Below, one piece after another: positions 8,658-18,365 of a stretch of 64,000 nucleotides of DNA. The notes beneath the pieces were generated by a model that was not told the DNA's origin, ran no database searches, and worked only from the letters and a program-made list of their open reading frames with translations. How positions within the stretch are numbered: the first letter of the stretch is position 1; each line of letters opens with the position of its first letter. Made by a program: the position numbers and the translations under genes. Origin of the DNA: Rhizobium sp. EC-SD404 (lineage in GTDB: Bacteria; Pseudomonadota; Alphaproteobacteria; Rhizobiales; Rhizobiaceae); contig NZ_LR701459.1 of NCBI RefSeq assembly GCF_902498825.1, positions 1,656,414 to 1,720,413 of the forward strand. Reading direction: 5' to 3'.

Positions 8658-10670
8658 ATGATCGTCGAACTGGGGCATTATGCGCTGATCATCGCCTTTG
8701 CCACGGCCCTCGTGCAGTCGGTGCTGCCGGTCGTCGGCGCGCGGCGCGGCGATCAGTCCTTGATGGCAATCGGGGATACCTCCGCGATCGTCTCGTTCCT
8801 GCTCGTGCTTCTGTCCTTCTGCGCGCTGACCTATGCCTATGTGGTTTCCGATTTCTCGGTCCAGAACGTCTACGAGAACTCCCATTCGCTGAAGCCGATG
8901 ATCTACAAGATCTCCGGCGTCTGGGGGAACCATGAGGGCTCCATGCTTCTGTGGATCCTCATCCTCGTCTTCTTCAGTGCGCTGGTCGCCTTTTTCGGCC
9001 GAAACCTGCCGAATTCCCTGCGCGCCAATGTGCTCGCAGTTCAGGGATGGATTACCACGGCATTCCTGCTCTTCGTGCTGCAGACATCGAACCCTTTCGC
9101 GCGGGTCGTGCCGACGCCGATGGAAGGCCGCGATCTCAACCCGATCCTTCAGGATATCGGTCTCGCGATTCATCCGCCGCTGCTCTACCTGGGCTATGTC
9201 GGCTTTTCCATCTGCTTCTCCTTCGCCGTCGCGGCGCTGATCGAAGGCCGGATCGATGCGGCATGGGCCCGCTGGGTGCGGCCCTGGACGCTGACGGCCT
9301 GGATATTCCTGACCGGCGGCATCGCCATGGGGTCCTACTGGGCCTATTACGAACTGGGCTGGGGCGGCTGGTGGTTCTGGGACCCGGTCGAGAACGCGTC
9401 CTTCATGCCGTGGCTTGCGGGAACGGCGCTTTTGCACTCCGCACTCGTGATGGAGAAGCGCGAAGCGCTGAAGATCTGGACGATCCTCCTCGCGATCATC
9501 ACCTTCTCCCTGTCGCTTCTCGGAACCTTTTTGGTCCGGTCGGGCGTTCTCACGTCGGTCCATACCTTCGCATCCGATCCGAGCCGCGGCGTGTTCATTC
9601 TCGCCATTCTGGTGATATTCATCGGCGGGGCTTTCGGGCTGTTCGCCTTCCGTGCAACGTCGCTGAAATCCGGCGGGCTGTTCCAACCCATCTCGCGTGA
9701 AGGCGGGTTGGTGCTGAACAACCTGTTTCTTACCACCGCGACGGCAACGGTGCTGATTGGCACACTCTATCCGCTCCTGTTGGAGACGGTGACGGGTGAG
9801 AAGATTTCCGTCGGTCCGCCCTTCTTCAATCTGACATTTGGGCCCCTGATGATCCCGCTGCTTCTTGCAGTGCCGTTCGGCCCATTGCTTGCCTGGAAGC
9901 GCGGCGATCTTCTGGGTGCTGCCCAAAGGCTCTATGTCGCTGCCGGCCTCGCTCTTCTTGCGGGTCTCATCGTGGTCTATTTCACCACGGGAGCGCCGGT
10001 GCTCGCTGCCCTTGCTTTGGCAATCGGCTTCTTCGTCATGTTCGGTGCCGTAACCGATCTCGCGCTGCGGGCCGGCGTTGGCAAAGTGTCGGCGGGTGTC
10101 GCGATGCGCCGCCTGGTTGGTTTGCCGCGGTCTGCCTTCGGCGGCGCAATGGCGCATTTCGGTCTTGGGGTGCTGGTGGTCGGCGTCGTCGCCGTGACTG
10201 CATTCGAAACCGAGGCCGTCGCGGAAATGACTCCGGGCCAGACGATCGATGCCGGTGGGTACACGCTTCGCTTCGACGGGATGGACCCGAACCAGGGGCC
10301 CAACTACGTCGAGGATGTCGGCCACTTTACCGTGTTGCGAGATGGCGCCGAAGTCTCACGGATGGATTCGGCCAAGCGCCTCTACACGGCGCGTCAGATG
10401 CCGACGACCGAAGCTGGAATTCTCACCCAAGGCTTCAGCCAGCTCTATGTTTCGCTCGGAGACTTCGTCACGCCTGAGGGCGCCGAGGCGCCGACCGCGA
10501 TCGTCGTGCGCGTCTGGTGGAAGCCGCAGGTCACGTTGATCTGGTTCGGCTCTGTCATCATGGCCTTTGGCGGCTTGGTGTCGCTGTCGGATCGGCGCCT
10601 GCGTGTCGGCGCGCCAAAGCCGCACCGCCAGCGCAAGACTGCCGGGCCGGTCATGGAGCCGGCGGAATGA
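8658..10670 (+). CDS. ccmF: Cytochrome c haem lyase subunit CcmF (CycK)
   Basis: CcmF is the polytopic inner-membrane core of the haem lyase that attaches haem to apocytochrome c. I chose the ATG at 8658 (MIVELGHYALII, the usual family start); an in-frame ATG at 8646 would add four residues. The 670-residue product has many TM helices. Its WWD-type haem-handling region (WGGWWFWDPVENASFMPWL) lies near residues 235-253, with the conserved GSYWAYYELGWG before it. It follows ccmE by about 40 nt and its stop overlaps the ccmH start. Confidence 0.96.
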   Translation: MIVELGHYALIIAFATALVQSVLPVVGARRGDQSLMAIGDTSAIVSFLLVLLSFCALTYAYVVSDFSVQNVYENSHSLKPMIYKISGVWGNHEGSMLLWILILVFFSALVAFFGRNLPNSLRANVLAVQGWITTAFLLFVLQTSNPFARVVPTPMEGRDLNPILQDIGLAIHPPLLYLGYVGFSICFSFAVAALIEGRIDAAWARWVRPWTLTAWIFLTGGIAMGSYWAYYELGWGGWWFWDPVENASFMPWLAGTALLHSALVMEKREALKIWTILLAIITFSLSLLGTFLVRSGVLTSVHTFASDPSRGVFILAILVIFIGGAFGLFAFRATSLKSGGLFQPISREGGLVLNNLFLTTATATVLIGTLYPLLLETVTGEKISVGPPFFNLTFGPLMIPLLLAVPFGPLLAWKRGDLLGAAQRLYVAAGLALLAGLIVVYFTTGAPVLAALALAIGFFVMFGAVTDLALRAGVGKVSAGVAMRRLVGLPRSAFGGAMAHFGLGVLVVGVVAVTAFETEAVAEMTPGQTIDAGGYTLRFDGMDPNQGPNYVEDVGHFTVLRDGAEVSRMDSAKRLYTARQMPTTEAGILTQGFSQLYVSLGDFVTPEGAEAPTAIVVRVWWKPQVTLIWFGSVIMAFGGLVSLSDRRLRVGAPKPHRQRKTAGPVMEPAE

Positions 10671-11146
10671 TCGGCCTAGCCAAAATTATGGCCTTCTTGA
10701 TCTTGGTCATCGGGCTCGCGTCTCCGGCTTTTGCCGTGCAACCCAACGAGATCCTCGACGATCCCGCTTTGGAGCAGCGTGCGCGCTCCATTTCCGCGGA
10801 ACTTCGGTGCATGGTTTGTCAGAACCAATCCATCGACGATTCAGACGCGGAGTTGGCGCGGGACCTTCGGGTGCTGGTCCGAGAGCGCTTGGTATCCGGT
10901 GATACGGACGCCGAGGTCTACGACTACGTCGTGTCCCGCTACGGCGAATTCGTGCTCCTGCGCCCGCGCCTGTCATTCCAGACGCTCGCGTTGTGGGCCG
11001 CGCCTATTCTCGTCATGGGAGCGGGCATCGCGGCGATCGCGACTTTCCTGCGTAACCGCGATCCGCTTCAGGCCGGACCGACGCTGACGGACGGCGAAGA
11101 AAAGGCGATTGCCGAGCTGCTCAAGGATCGCTCGGACCGCACCTGA
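10667..11146 (+). CDS. ccmH: Cytochrome c maturation protein CcmH (CycL)
   Basis: CcmH is the thiol-redox component that reduces and presents the apocytochrome CXXCH motif for haem ligation. The ATG at 10667 overlaps the ccmF stop (ATGA). The 159-residue protein has a signal sequence or TM (about residues 4-23), the redox pair C48 and C51 in LRCMVCQNQS, and a C-terminal TM helix (about 105-125) before a short cytoplasmic tail. It is the last gene of the ccm operon. This is the short rhizobial form, with the CcmI function carried by a separate gene. Confidence 0.95.
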   Translation: MIGLAKIMAFLILVIGLASPAFAVQPNEILDDPALEQRARSISAELRCMVCQNQSIDDSDAELARDLRVLVRERLVSGDTDAEVYDYVVSRYGEFVLLRPRLSFQTLALWAAPILVMGAGIAAIATFLRNRDPLQAGPTLTDGEEKAIAELLKDRSDRT

Positions 11147-11278
11147 CGGGCGGCGCGCTTCGCCAACATTACCAAAATTTCATGTCGAAGACAGAGCGCT
11201 GTAATGTGGCGTGCCCTATCTCTATGCCGACGCTGCCAAGGCAGCAAAGATATTGGCAAGAACGAGGGTTAGACGTCC

Positions 11279-12814
11279 ATGAAATCGAACAAGTCCTTCC
11301 AGCCAAGGCTGAAAAGCCTTTTAGCCACGTCCACCATCGCGGGCGTTGCGGGTGTGATGCTCGTCACCGGCGTCCCGGCAACCATCAACGCAATGGCCGA
11401 TCCGGTCCGGATCGAAGCCCCGACCACTGCACCAAGTTTCGCCGACGTGGTTGAAGCCGTCTCGCCGGCCGTCGTGTCGGTCCGCGTCCAGGGCGAGGCC
11501 GAAGAGGTCGCGCAGAACGAAAGTTTCGGCTTCCAGTTCGGACCTCCCGGCATGGAGAACCTGCCCGAAGATCATCCGATGCGCCGATTCTTCGATGAAT
11601 TCGGCGGCCCGAATTTTGGCCAGCCAGATCGCCCCGACCAGCCGAACCGCCCTCGTGGTCCGCTGCCCGTTTCGCAGGGATCCGGCTTCTTCATCTCCGA
11701 TGACGGTTATCTCGTCACCAACAATCACGTTGTAGAAGGTGGCTCTAGCTACAGCATCATCCTCGACGATGGCACCGAACTGTCGGCCGAATTGATCGGC
11801 ACCGACAGCCGTACGGACCTGGCCGTCTTGAAAGTCGATGATGAGCGGGAATTCACCTATGTGGAATTCGGCGACGATCAGGGCGCAAGGGTCGGCGACT
11901 GGGTGGTTGCAGTGGGCAACCCGTTCGGGCTCGGTGGCTCGGTGACCGCCGGCATCATCTCGGCCCGCGGCCGTGAAATCGGTGCTGGCCCCTATGATGA
12001 TTTCCTGCAGATCGACGCTGCCGTAAACCGCGGCAACTCGGGCGGCCCGACGTTCAATCTCTCCGGTGAAGTCATCGGCGTGAACACCGCGATCTTTTCG
12101 CCGTCCGGCGGCAATGTTGGCATTGCCTTCGCGATCCCGGCTACTTTGGCCCAGGACGTCGTTCAGGATCTGATCGAAAGCGGTAGCGTCAGCCGCGGCT
12201 GGATCGGCGTACAGATCCAGCCCGTCAGCGACGATATCGCTGAATCCCTCGGACTGGATGAAGCGTCCGGCGCTCTCGTCACCGCGCCTCAGCCCGATGC
12301 CCCGGCAGCCGCCGCCGGTATCGAATCCGGTGATGTCGTGACTGCCGTCAACGGCGAAGCTGTGGAGAACCCAGGTGACCTTGCCCGCCGCATCGCTGCT
12401 ATCGAGCCGGGCACGGAAGTCGAACTGTCGGTTTGGCGCAACGGTGCGTCGGAAACGGTTGCAGTTACGCTCGGCACGTTCCCGGCGGACGAGCAGCAGG
12501 CATCCGTGACCGAAGAACCGGCTCCCGCTCCGTCCAGCGGTGGCGAACTCACCGAGTTCGGCATGACCGTTACCCCGTCGGATGATGGCAATGGCGTGGT
12601 CATTGCCGAGCTTGATCCCGATGGCTCTGCAGCCGAGCGCGGATTCCAGGTTGGCGATGTCATCGTTCGCGTCCAGGATCGGGACGTGGCGAGCGCGGAG
12701 GACATCACGGCAGCCGTGGCGGCCGCCGCTGAAGACGGACGGGGTGCAGCGCTTTTCCAGCTGCGCAGCGATGAGCAGAACCGCTTCGTGGCTCTGCCGA
12801 TCGATCAGGGCTGA
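11279..12814 (+). CDS. degP: Periplasmic Do-family serine protease/chaperone DegP
   Basis: DegP degrades or refolds misfolded envelope proteins. The 511-residue protein has an N-terminal export signal (about residues 1-40, hydrophobic around 18-36) and a trypsin-like domain with catalytic H150 (NNHVVEGG), D180 (SRTDLAVLKV) and S254 (NRGNSGGP). Two PDZ domains follow (about 300-395 and 415-505). A linker rich in acidic residues, Pro and Ser (about 403-420) separates the PDZ domains. It sits 132 nt after ccmH with its own leader and is followed by two hairpin terminators. The family name (DegP/MucD/DegP1) cannot be resolved further here. Confidence 0.95.
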   Translation: MKSNKSFQPRLKSLLATSTIAGVAGVMLVTGVPATINAMADPVRIEAPTTAPSFADVVEAVSPAVVSVRVQGEAEEVAQNESFGFQFGPPGMENLPEDHPMRRFFDEFGGPNFGQPDRPDQPNRPRGPLPVSQGSGFFISDDGYLVTNNHVVEGGSSYSIILDDGTELSAELIGTDSRTDLAVLKVDDEREFTYVEFGDDQGARVGDWVVAVGNPFGLGGSVTAGIISARGREIGAGPYDDFLQIDAAVNRGNSGGPTFNLSGEVIGVNTAIFSPSGGNVGIAFAIPATLAQDVVQDLIESGSVSRGWIGVQIQPVSDDIAESLGLDEASGALVTAPQPDAPAAAAGIESGDVVTAVNGEAVENPGDLARRIAAIEPGTEVELSVWRNGASETVAVTLGTFPADEQQASVTEEPAPAPSSGGELTEFGMTVTPSDDGNGVVIAELDPDGSAAERGFQVGDVIVRVQDRDVASAEDITAAVAAAAEDGRGAALFQLRSDEQNRFVALPIDQG

Positions 12815-12828
12815 GCGGACTGAAACGA

Positions 12829-12861
12829 GGGCGGACCGTAGCGTGGGTTTCCGGTCCGCCC
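12829..12861 (+). terminator. Hairpin terminator after degP
   Basis: GGGCGGACCG (12829-12838) pairs perfectly with CGGTCCGCCC (12852-12861), giving a 10-bp GC-rich stem with a 13-nt loop. It begins 15 nt after the degP stop. The downstream T tract is weak (CGTCTTC). Confidence 0.65.
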
Positions 12862-12938
12862 GTCTTCGCCCGAGGGTTTGCAACCCTGCCCCGCGACGCG
12901 TCCCGGCGACGCTTGATCCTCGGGTGAAGATCTAAGAG

Positions 12939-12967
12939 ACGGCGAGCCGCTCCCCACGGCTCGCCGT
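12939..12967 (+). terminator. Second hairpin between degP and the response regulator
   Basis: ACGGCGAGCCG (12939-12949) pairs with CGGCTCGCCGT (12957-12967) across a 7-nt loop and is followed by TTC. This is an 11-bp perfect stem. With the preceding hairpin it separates degP from the next two-component operon. Confidence 0.65.
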
Positions 12968-13040
12968 TTCGCATTGGGCGCGAGCCCATCCGAAATCCGA
13001 ACCCTGTCCAAGCATCGAATTTGTGCCTATGAAAGAATTC

Positions 13041-13721
13041 ATGAAAATCCTGCTGATCGAAGACGACCGAGAGGCTTCGACCTATCTGGTCAAGGCGTTT
13101 CGCGAGTCGGGCATCGCGGCCGATCACGCCGCCGATGGCGACACGGGCTTTCATATGGCTAGCGAGAATGCATATGACGTCATGGTCATCGATCGCATGC
13201 TGCCGAAGCGCGATGGCCTCTCGATCGTCTCGGAGCTGCGCCGGCTGGGCAATGATACACCCGTCCTCATCTTGTCCGCGCTGGGGCAGGTCGATGATCG
13301 CGTAACCGGCCTGCGTGCAGGCGGCGACGATTATCTCCCCAAGCCATACGCATTCTCCGAACTCCACGCCCGCGTCGAGGTTCTTGCACGCCGCAAGGTC
13401 GGCACGCGCGAAAGCGAGACCAGTTACCGGGTCGGTGATCTCGAACTCGATCGCCTGTCGCACGAAGTCCGACGGGGCGGGCGCGATATCACGCTTCAGC
13501 CGCGCGAATTTCGGCTTTTGGAGTACCTCATGCGCCATGCCGGACAGGTGGTCACGCGCACCATGCTGCTGGAGCATGTCTGGGACTATCATTTCGATCC
13601 TCAGACGAACGTCATCGACGTGCACATTTCCCGTCTTAGATCCAAGATCGAGAAGGATTTCGACCAGCCATTGCTTCGCACGGTGCGCGGTGCCGGCTAC
13701 ATGATCAAGGCGGACGGCTAG
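13041..13721 (+). CDS. OmpR-family response regulator
   Basis: The 226-residue regulator begins at the ATG at 13041 (MKILLIEDD), the normal receiver start; in-frame GTG 13023 and ATG 13029 would add 4-6 residues. The receiver has phospho-acceptor D51 in VIDRMLPKRDG and the conserved lysine in LPKPYAF. A winged-helix output domain follows (about residues 130-225; LQPREFRLLEYLMRHAG, NVIDVHISRLRSKI and RTVRGAGYMI). It is paired with the kinase 4 nt downstream. The location after degP suggests an envelope- or metal-stress pair, but the signal and targets are unknown. Confidence 0.9.
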   Translation: MKILLIEDDREASTYLVKAFRESGIAADHAADGDTGFHMASENAYDVMVIDRMLPKRDGLSIVSELRRLGNDTPVLILSALGQVDDRVTGLRAGGDDYLPKPYAFSELHARVEVLARRKVGTRESETSYRVGDLELDRLSHEVRRGGRDITLQPREFRLLEYLMRHAGQVVTRTMLLEHVWDYHFDPQTNVIDVHISRLRSKIEKDFDQPLLRTVRGAGYMIKADG

Positions 13722-13725
13722 CTCG

Positions 13726-15138
13726 ATGAAGCGGCTGCGCGCCCTGTTCGGCACCACGGCCGTCCGCCTGTCGGCGCTTTATCTTGGCCTTTTCGCCATA
13801 TGCGCCGTGGCTCTGGTCTTCTACGTCACCGCCATCTCCGGAAATCTCCTGCGCGCCCAGACCCAGGAAGCGATCGATGCGGATATGCGGTTCCTGTCGC
13901 GCGGCTACCAGTCCGGCGGCATTTCACGCCTCGTGCGCATCGTCGAGCGTCGTTCCCGCCAGCCGGGCGCAGGGCTTTACACGATCACCGCGCCGAACGG
14001 CGAAATCATCGCCGGCAACGTCGCTTCGCTCCAGCCCGGAACGCTGGATCGCGAAGGCTGGACGGCGCTTCCCTTCCGTTACGATCGCTATACCGAAAAC
14101 GACGATGCCGCTCGCCAGCATACGGCACTGGCACAGATCGTGTTCCTGCCGAACGGCATGCGCCTGCTGGTCGGACGCGATCTCGGCGAGCCTGAGCTGT
14201 TCCGCAACCTTGTCCGGCGCGCGCTCGTCATCGCGCTGGCGATCATGGGCCTCGGCGCGCTGGCCATCTGGTTCTTCGTCGGACGCCGAGCTCTTCAGCG
14301 CATCGACCGCATGGACCAGGCGAGCCGCAAGATCATTGCCGGCGATCTCGCGCAACGTCTGCCGGTCGGCAGTTCGGGCGACGAATTCGACCGGCTTTCG
14401 GAATCGCTGAACGCGATGATCGGCCGTATCGAGAAGCTGAACGAAGGCCTGCGCCAGGTTTCCGACAATATCGCCCACGATCTGAAGACGCCGCTGACAC
14501 GGTTGCGCAATCGTGCCGAAATGGCGCTCGCCGCCGGTGATACGGTCGATGAGTATCGCGGTGCGATGGAGGACGTGATCGGCGAATCCGACCAGCTTAT
14601 CCGCACGTTCAACGCGCTTCTGATGATTGCCCGCGTCGAGGCGGGATCGGCTGCCGCCGAGCTTCAGGACATCGATCTGTCGGAAATCGTCACGGATACG
14701 GTGGAGCTCTATGAACCGCTTGCCGAGGATGCCGGTGTCACTCTGACCACGGCGATAGCACCGACAATTTTCGTCCAAGGCAACCGGGAACTGGTCGGAC
14801 AGGCGCTGGCGAATCTCATCGACAATGCGATCAAATACACGGCCGGCCTCCCGTCTGCGCGGATCGACGTGCGGCTGGAACGTCTGGCTGAAGGCCCGAC
14901 GATCACGGTGGCTGACAATGGACATGGTATCCCAGCCGACAAGCGCGCGGCTGCCGTTCAGCGCTTCGTCCGCCTTGACGACAGCCGCTCGCGTCCAGGC
15001 ACCGGACTGGGGCTAAGCCTTGTGGAGGCAGTCATGCATCTTCACCGTGGCCGGCTTGAACTGCTGGACGGCCTCCCGCATGAAGAGGCCGATGAAATTC
15101 GGCCGGGACTCGCCGTCCGCATGCTGTTCGACGGCTGA
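13726..15138 (+). CDS. Membrane sensor histidine kinase (HAMP)
   Basis: The 470-residue protein has TM1 (about residues 10-33), a periplasmic domain of about 120 residues, TM2 (about 163-185) and a HAMP domain (about 186-240). The phospho-acceptor is H251 in NIAHDLKTPLTRLRNRAE. The ATPase domain has N-box NLIDNAIKYT, G1 VADNGHGIP and G2 GTGLGLSLV. It directly follows its cognate OmpR-type regulator and was placed by that pairing. The sensed signal is unknown; the class resembles QseC/CusS-like sensors. Confidence 0.9.
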   Translation: MKRLRALFGTTAVRLSALYLGLFAICAVALVFYVTAISGNLLRAQTQEAIDADMRFLSRGYQSGGISRLVRIVERRSRQPGAGLYTITAPNGEIIAGNVASLQPGTLDREGWTALPFRYDRYTENDDAARQHTALAQIVFLPNGMRLLVGRDLGEPELFRNLVRRALVIALAIMGLGALAIWFFVGRRALQRIDRMDQASRKIIAGDLAQRLPVGSSGDEFDRLSESLNAMIGRIEKLNEGLRQVSDNIAHDLKTPLTRLRNRAEMALAAGDTVDEYRGAMEDVIGESDQLIRTFNALLMIARVEAGSAAAELQDIDLSEIVTDTVELYEPLAEDAGVTLTTAIAPTIFVQGNRELVGQALANLIDNAIKYTAGLPSARIDVRLERLAEGPTITVADNGHGIPADKRAAAVQRFVRLDDSRSRPGTGLGLSLVEAVMHLHRGRLELLDGLPHEEADEIRPGLAVRMLFDG

Positions 15139-15164
15139 GGGGTACCGGCGCTTGGGAGGGCGAC

Positions 15165-18164
15165 GTGACGACGACTGAAATGAACATTACAGCCGCTCTC
15201 TCGGACCTTCAGACTTCATCGCTTCGGCCATTGTCCAAGGCCGATGAGAAATCCGCACGTTCGGCGCTGAAGGACTTTGCCGCACAAGCTCCCGATCTCG
15301 GCAAAGCGCTGGCGAAGAACGGCGTGCTTGCCGATTTCCTCGCCGCGACTTTTTCCCTCTCGCCGTTTCTACGCGATACGGCCTTTGCCGATCCGGCGAT
15401 GTTGGCGCGTGCGGTCACCCAGCCGCTCGGCAAAAATCTCGATGGGCTGCGCCACCGCGCGCGCCAGGCATGGAAGCCTGCCGATGGCGCCGAAGGTCCT
15501 GTGACCGAACAAGCCTTGATGGCATCGCTGCGGCGTTTGAAGCGCGAAGCCGCGCTGACACTCGGACTGGCCGATCTCGCCGGTGTCGCGTCTGCGGCAG
15601 AAACCACCGCCTGGCTGAGTGATGTCGCAGAAGCGAGCCTTGCGGCGGCGATCGATTTCCTGCTGCTTGGTCTGGATGATGCCGGCAAGATCACGCTGCC
15701 CGATCGCGCCGAACCATCGAACGGCTCGGGCCTCATCGTTCTCGGCATGGGAAAGCTCGGCGCGCGCGAGCTGAACTACTCCTCCGATATCGACATCGTT
15801 CTGTTCTTCGAGCCGGATGCCGGGGTGATGAAGGATCCGGGCGATGGGGCCGATCTCTTTTCCAAGATGGCGCGGCGGCTGATCCGCATCATGCAGGAGC
15901 GCACCGGCGATGGATATGTGTTCCGCACCGATCTCCGGCTTCGTCCAGACCCGGGGTCGACGCCGCTCGCGATCCCAGTGGAAGCCGCGCTGAACTACTA
16001 CGAGGGCAGGGGCCAGAACTGGGAACGCGCCGCCTTCATCAAGGCCCGGCCCGTTGCGGGCGATCTGGAGGCCGGTCGGCAGTTCTGCCGCGAGCTCGTG
16101 CCCTTCGTCTTCCGCAAATATCTAGACTATGCGGCGATCGCCGACATCCATTCCATCAAGCGCCAGATCCACGCCCATCGCGGCTTCGGCGATATCGCGG
16201 TCAAGGGGCACAACGTCAAGCTCGGCCGCGGCGGCATCCGCGAGATCGAGTTCTTCGTCCAGACGCAGCAACTGATCGCGGGTGGCCGCATGCCGGCCCT
16301 GCGTGGGCGGCGCACCGACGAGATGCTCCAGGCGCTGGTGCAGGCCCGGTGGATCGATGCCGAGACGGCCGATACGCTGACGGAGGCCTACTGGTACCTG
16401 CGCGATATCGAGCACCGCATCCAGATCGTCGGCGACGAGCAGAGCCACACGCTGCCCGAAACCGAAGCCGAGCTGAAGCGCATCGCCTATCTCGCCGGCC
16501 ACAAGGACACGAAGGATTTCGCCGCCGACTTCACGCGACGTCTGAAAACTGTCGAGCACCACTATGCCGAACTCTTCGAGCATGAGAGCCATCTGTCGGG
16601 CGAAGCGGGCAATCTTGTCTTCACCGGCGAGGACGACGACCCCGATACGATGGCGACGCTGACGCGGCTTGGCTTCGACAAGCCGTCAGAAATCGCCAAG
16701 ATCATTCGCACCTGGCATTACGGGCGCTATCGCGCGACCCAATCGGCCGAAGCGCGGGAACGGCTGACGGAATTGACGCCGGAGCTTCTGACCGCGTTCG
16801 GCCGCACGCGGCGCGCCGATGAGGCGTTGCTGCGCTTCGACAGCTTCCTCTCCGGCCTGCCATCGGGCATCCAGTTGTTCTCGCTGCTCGGCAAGAACCC
16901 AGGTCTGCTCTCGCTCATCGTCACCATCATGTCGTCCGCGCCACGCCTGGCCGACATCATCGCGCGCAAGCCGCATGTGTTCGACGGCATGCTCGATCCG
17001 GCGCTGCTCGCCGAACTGCCGACGCGCGACTATCTCAAGCAACGTCTCGATGCGTTTCTCCACGGCGACTTCGCCTATGAAGAAATCCTCGACCGGCTTC
17101 GGATCGTCGCCTCGGAACAGCGTTTCCTCATCGGCGTCCGGCTGCTGACCGGTGCGATCACCGGCGCACGTGCGGGGCGCGCACTGACCGATCTGGCCGA
17201 CCTCATCCTGGAGACGACGCTCCAAGCCGTCGAAGAGGAAGTGGCCTCGGTGCACGGCCAGGTATCAGGCCAACGCGTCGCCCTGCTGGGCATGGGCAAG
17301 CTTGGCAGCCACGAAATGACGGCTGGCTCTGACATCGATCTGCTGCTCATCTACGACCATGACGCCGATGCCGACGAGTCGGATGGCAGGAAGCCCATCG
17401 ATCCACCGCGCTATTTCGCACGGCTGACGCAACGGCTCATCGCTGCCTTGGCTGCGCCGACATCCGAGGGCGTGCTCTACGAAGTCGATCTTCGCCTGCG
17501 TCCCTCCGGCAACAAGGGGCCGGTCGCGACCCGGATCAACGCTTTCGCGAAATATCAGCGCGAGGAAGCCTGGACCTGGGAGCACATGGCGCTGACGCGT
17601 GCGCGCACGGTCGCGGGTGACGAAAGCCTGCGGGCGGATGTCGACACGATCGTGGCCGAGATCGTTGCCGAACGCCCCGACCGGGCAAAGATCGCCGCTG
17701 ACGTGCTGGAGATGCGCCAGCTCATGGACCAGGAGAAGCCGCCCAAGAACAGCTGGGACCTCAAGCTCATCCCCGGCGGTCTAGTGGATATCGAGTTCAT
17801 GGCGCAGCATCTGGCGCTGGTGGAGGCGTTTCCGGAAGGTGCCGAACGGCCGACGACAACCGCCGATGTGTTGACGGCGCTTGGACCCAAGGCACTGGAC
17901 GAAGACGATCTGGAAACGGTGATGACTGCCCTGTCGCTCGAGACGGAGCTTTCACAGATGATGCGGCTTTGCCTCGACGGGGATTTCGACCCTGACGAGG
18001 CCCCGGCGGGACTCATCGACCAGCTCTGTCGTACGGCGGAATTGCCGGACCTCAAGACGCTGGAGGCGGACCTGAAGCGGCAAGCCAAACGGGTGCGCGC
18101 GACCATGCTGGCCATGTTGAACGCCGACATCGGACAGGCCGGCGCGGCGCGCAGCAAGTCTTGA
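15165..18164 (+). CDS. glnE: Bifunctional glutamine synthetase adenylyltransferase/adenylyl-removing enzyme
   Basis: GlnE attaches AMP to, and removes it from, glutamine synthetase GlnA, in response to PII proteins and glutamine. The GTG start at 15165 is preceded by a strong GGGAGGG Shine-Dalgarno. The 999-residue protein has two nucleotidyltransferase domains. The N-terminal removal domain has SSDIDIVLFF (about residue 206) and the C-terminal transfer domain has GSDIDLLLIY (about residue 725). A helical linker joins them. Length is close to other rhizobial GlnE proteins and longer than the E. coli one (946). The gene stands 26 nt after the kinase gene. Confidence 0.96.
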   Translation: MTTTEMNITAALSDLQTSSLRPLSKADEKSARSALKDFAAQAPDLGKALAKNGVLADFLAATFSLSPFLRDTAFADPAMLARAVTQPLGKNLDGLRHRARQAWKPADGAEGPVTEQALMASLRRLKREAALTLGLADLAGVASAAETTAWLSDVAEASLAAAIDFLLLGLDDAGKITLPDRAEPSNGSGLIVLGMGKLGARELNYSSDIDIVLFFEPDAGVMKDPGDGADLFSKMARRLIRIMQERTGDGYVFRTDLRLRPDPGSTPLAIPVEAALNYYEGRGQNWERAAFIKARPVAGDLEAGRQFCRELVPFVFRKYLDYAAIADIHSIKRQIHAHRGFGDIAVKGHNVKLGRGGIREIEFFVQTQQLIAGGRMPALRGRRTDEMLQALVQARWIDAETADTLTEAYWYLRDIEHRIQIVGDEQSHTLPETEAELKRIAYLAGHKDTKDFAADFTRRLKTVEHHYAELFEHESHLSGEAGNLVFTGEDDDPDTMATLTRLGFDKPSEIAKIIRTWHYGRYRATQSAEARERLTELTPELLTAFGRTRRADEALLRFDSFLSGLPSGIQLFSLLGKNPGLLSLIVTIMSSAPRLADIIARKPHVFDGMLDPALLAELPTRDYLKQRLDAFLHGDFAYEEILDRLRIVASEQRFLIGVRLLTGAITGARAGRALTDLADLILETTLQAVEEEVASVHGQVSGQRVALLGMGKLGSHEMTAGSDIDLLLIYDHDADADESDGRKPIDPPRYFARLTQRLIAALAAPTSEGVLYEVDLRLRPSGNKGPVATRINAFAKYQREEAWTWEHMALTRARTVAGDESLRADVDTIVAEIVAERPDRAKIAADVLEMRQLMDQEKPPKNSWDLKLIPGGLVDIEFMAQHLALVEAFPEGAERPTTTADVLTALGPKALDEDDLETVMTALSLETELSQMMRLCLDGDFDPDEAPAGLIDQLCRTAELPDLKTLEADLKRQAKRVRATMLAMLNADIGQAGAARSKS

Positions 18165-18365
18165 TCGACGCGAGCTGCAAGCGGCAAGTCTCTGCAAAGA
18201 TTACTCATTTGTAATGCGCCGGTCATCCGCCATTCATCGGCGGAATGTCACCTTCCTGCTCAGAGCTTCGGTTGAACGCCGCGGCTTTGCCGGATTGGAT
18301 CCGGTCGATCTCAATGGCCTGACGCCGCCTTCAACCGCGGTCTGCGCCCACGAAGGAGTATGAGG

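Noticed and set aside
8640..10325. A 561-codon minus-strand frame opposite ccmF
   Set aside because: The sequence is low-complexity and rich in Arg, Asp, Glu, Gln and His, as expected from antisense reading of a hydrophobic membrane gene.
11321..12883. A 520-codon minus-strand frame opposite degP
   Set aside because: Degp is complete on the plus strand with all catalytic residues. The antisense frame has no motif or ribosome site.
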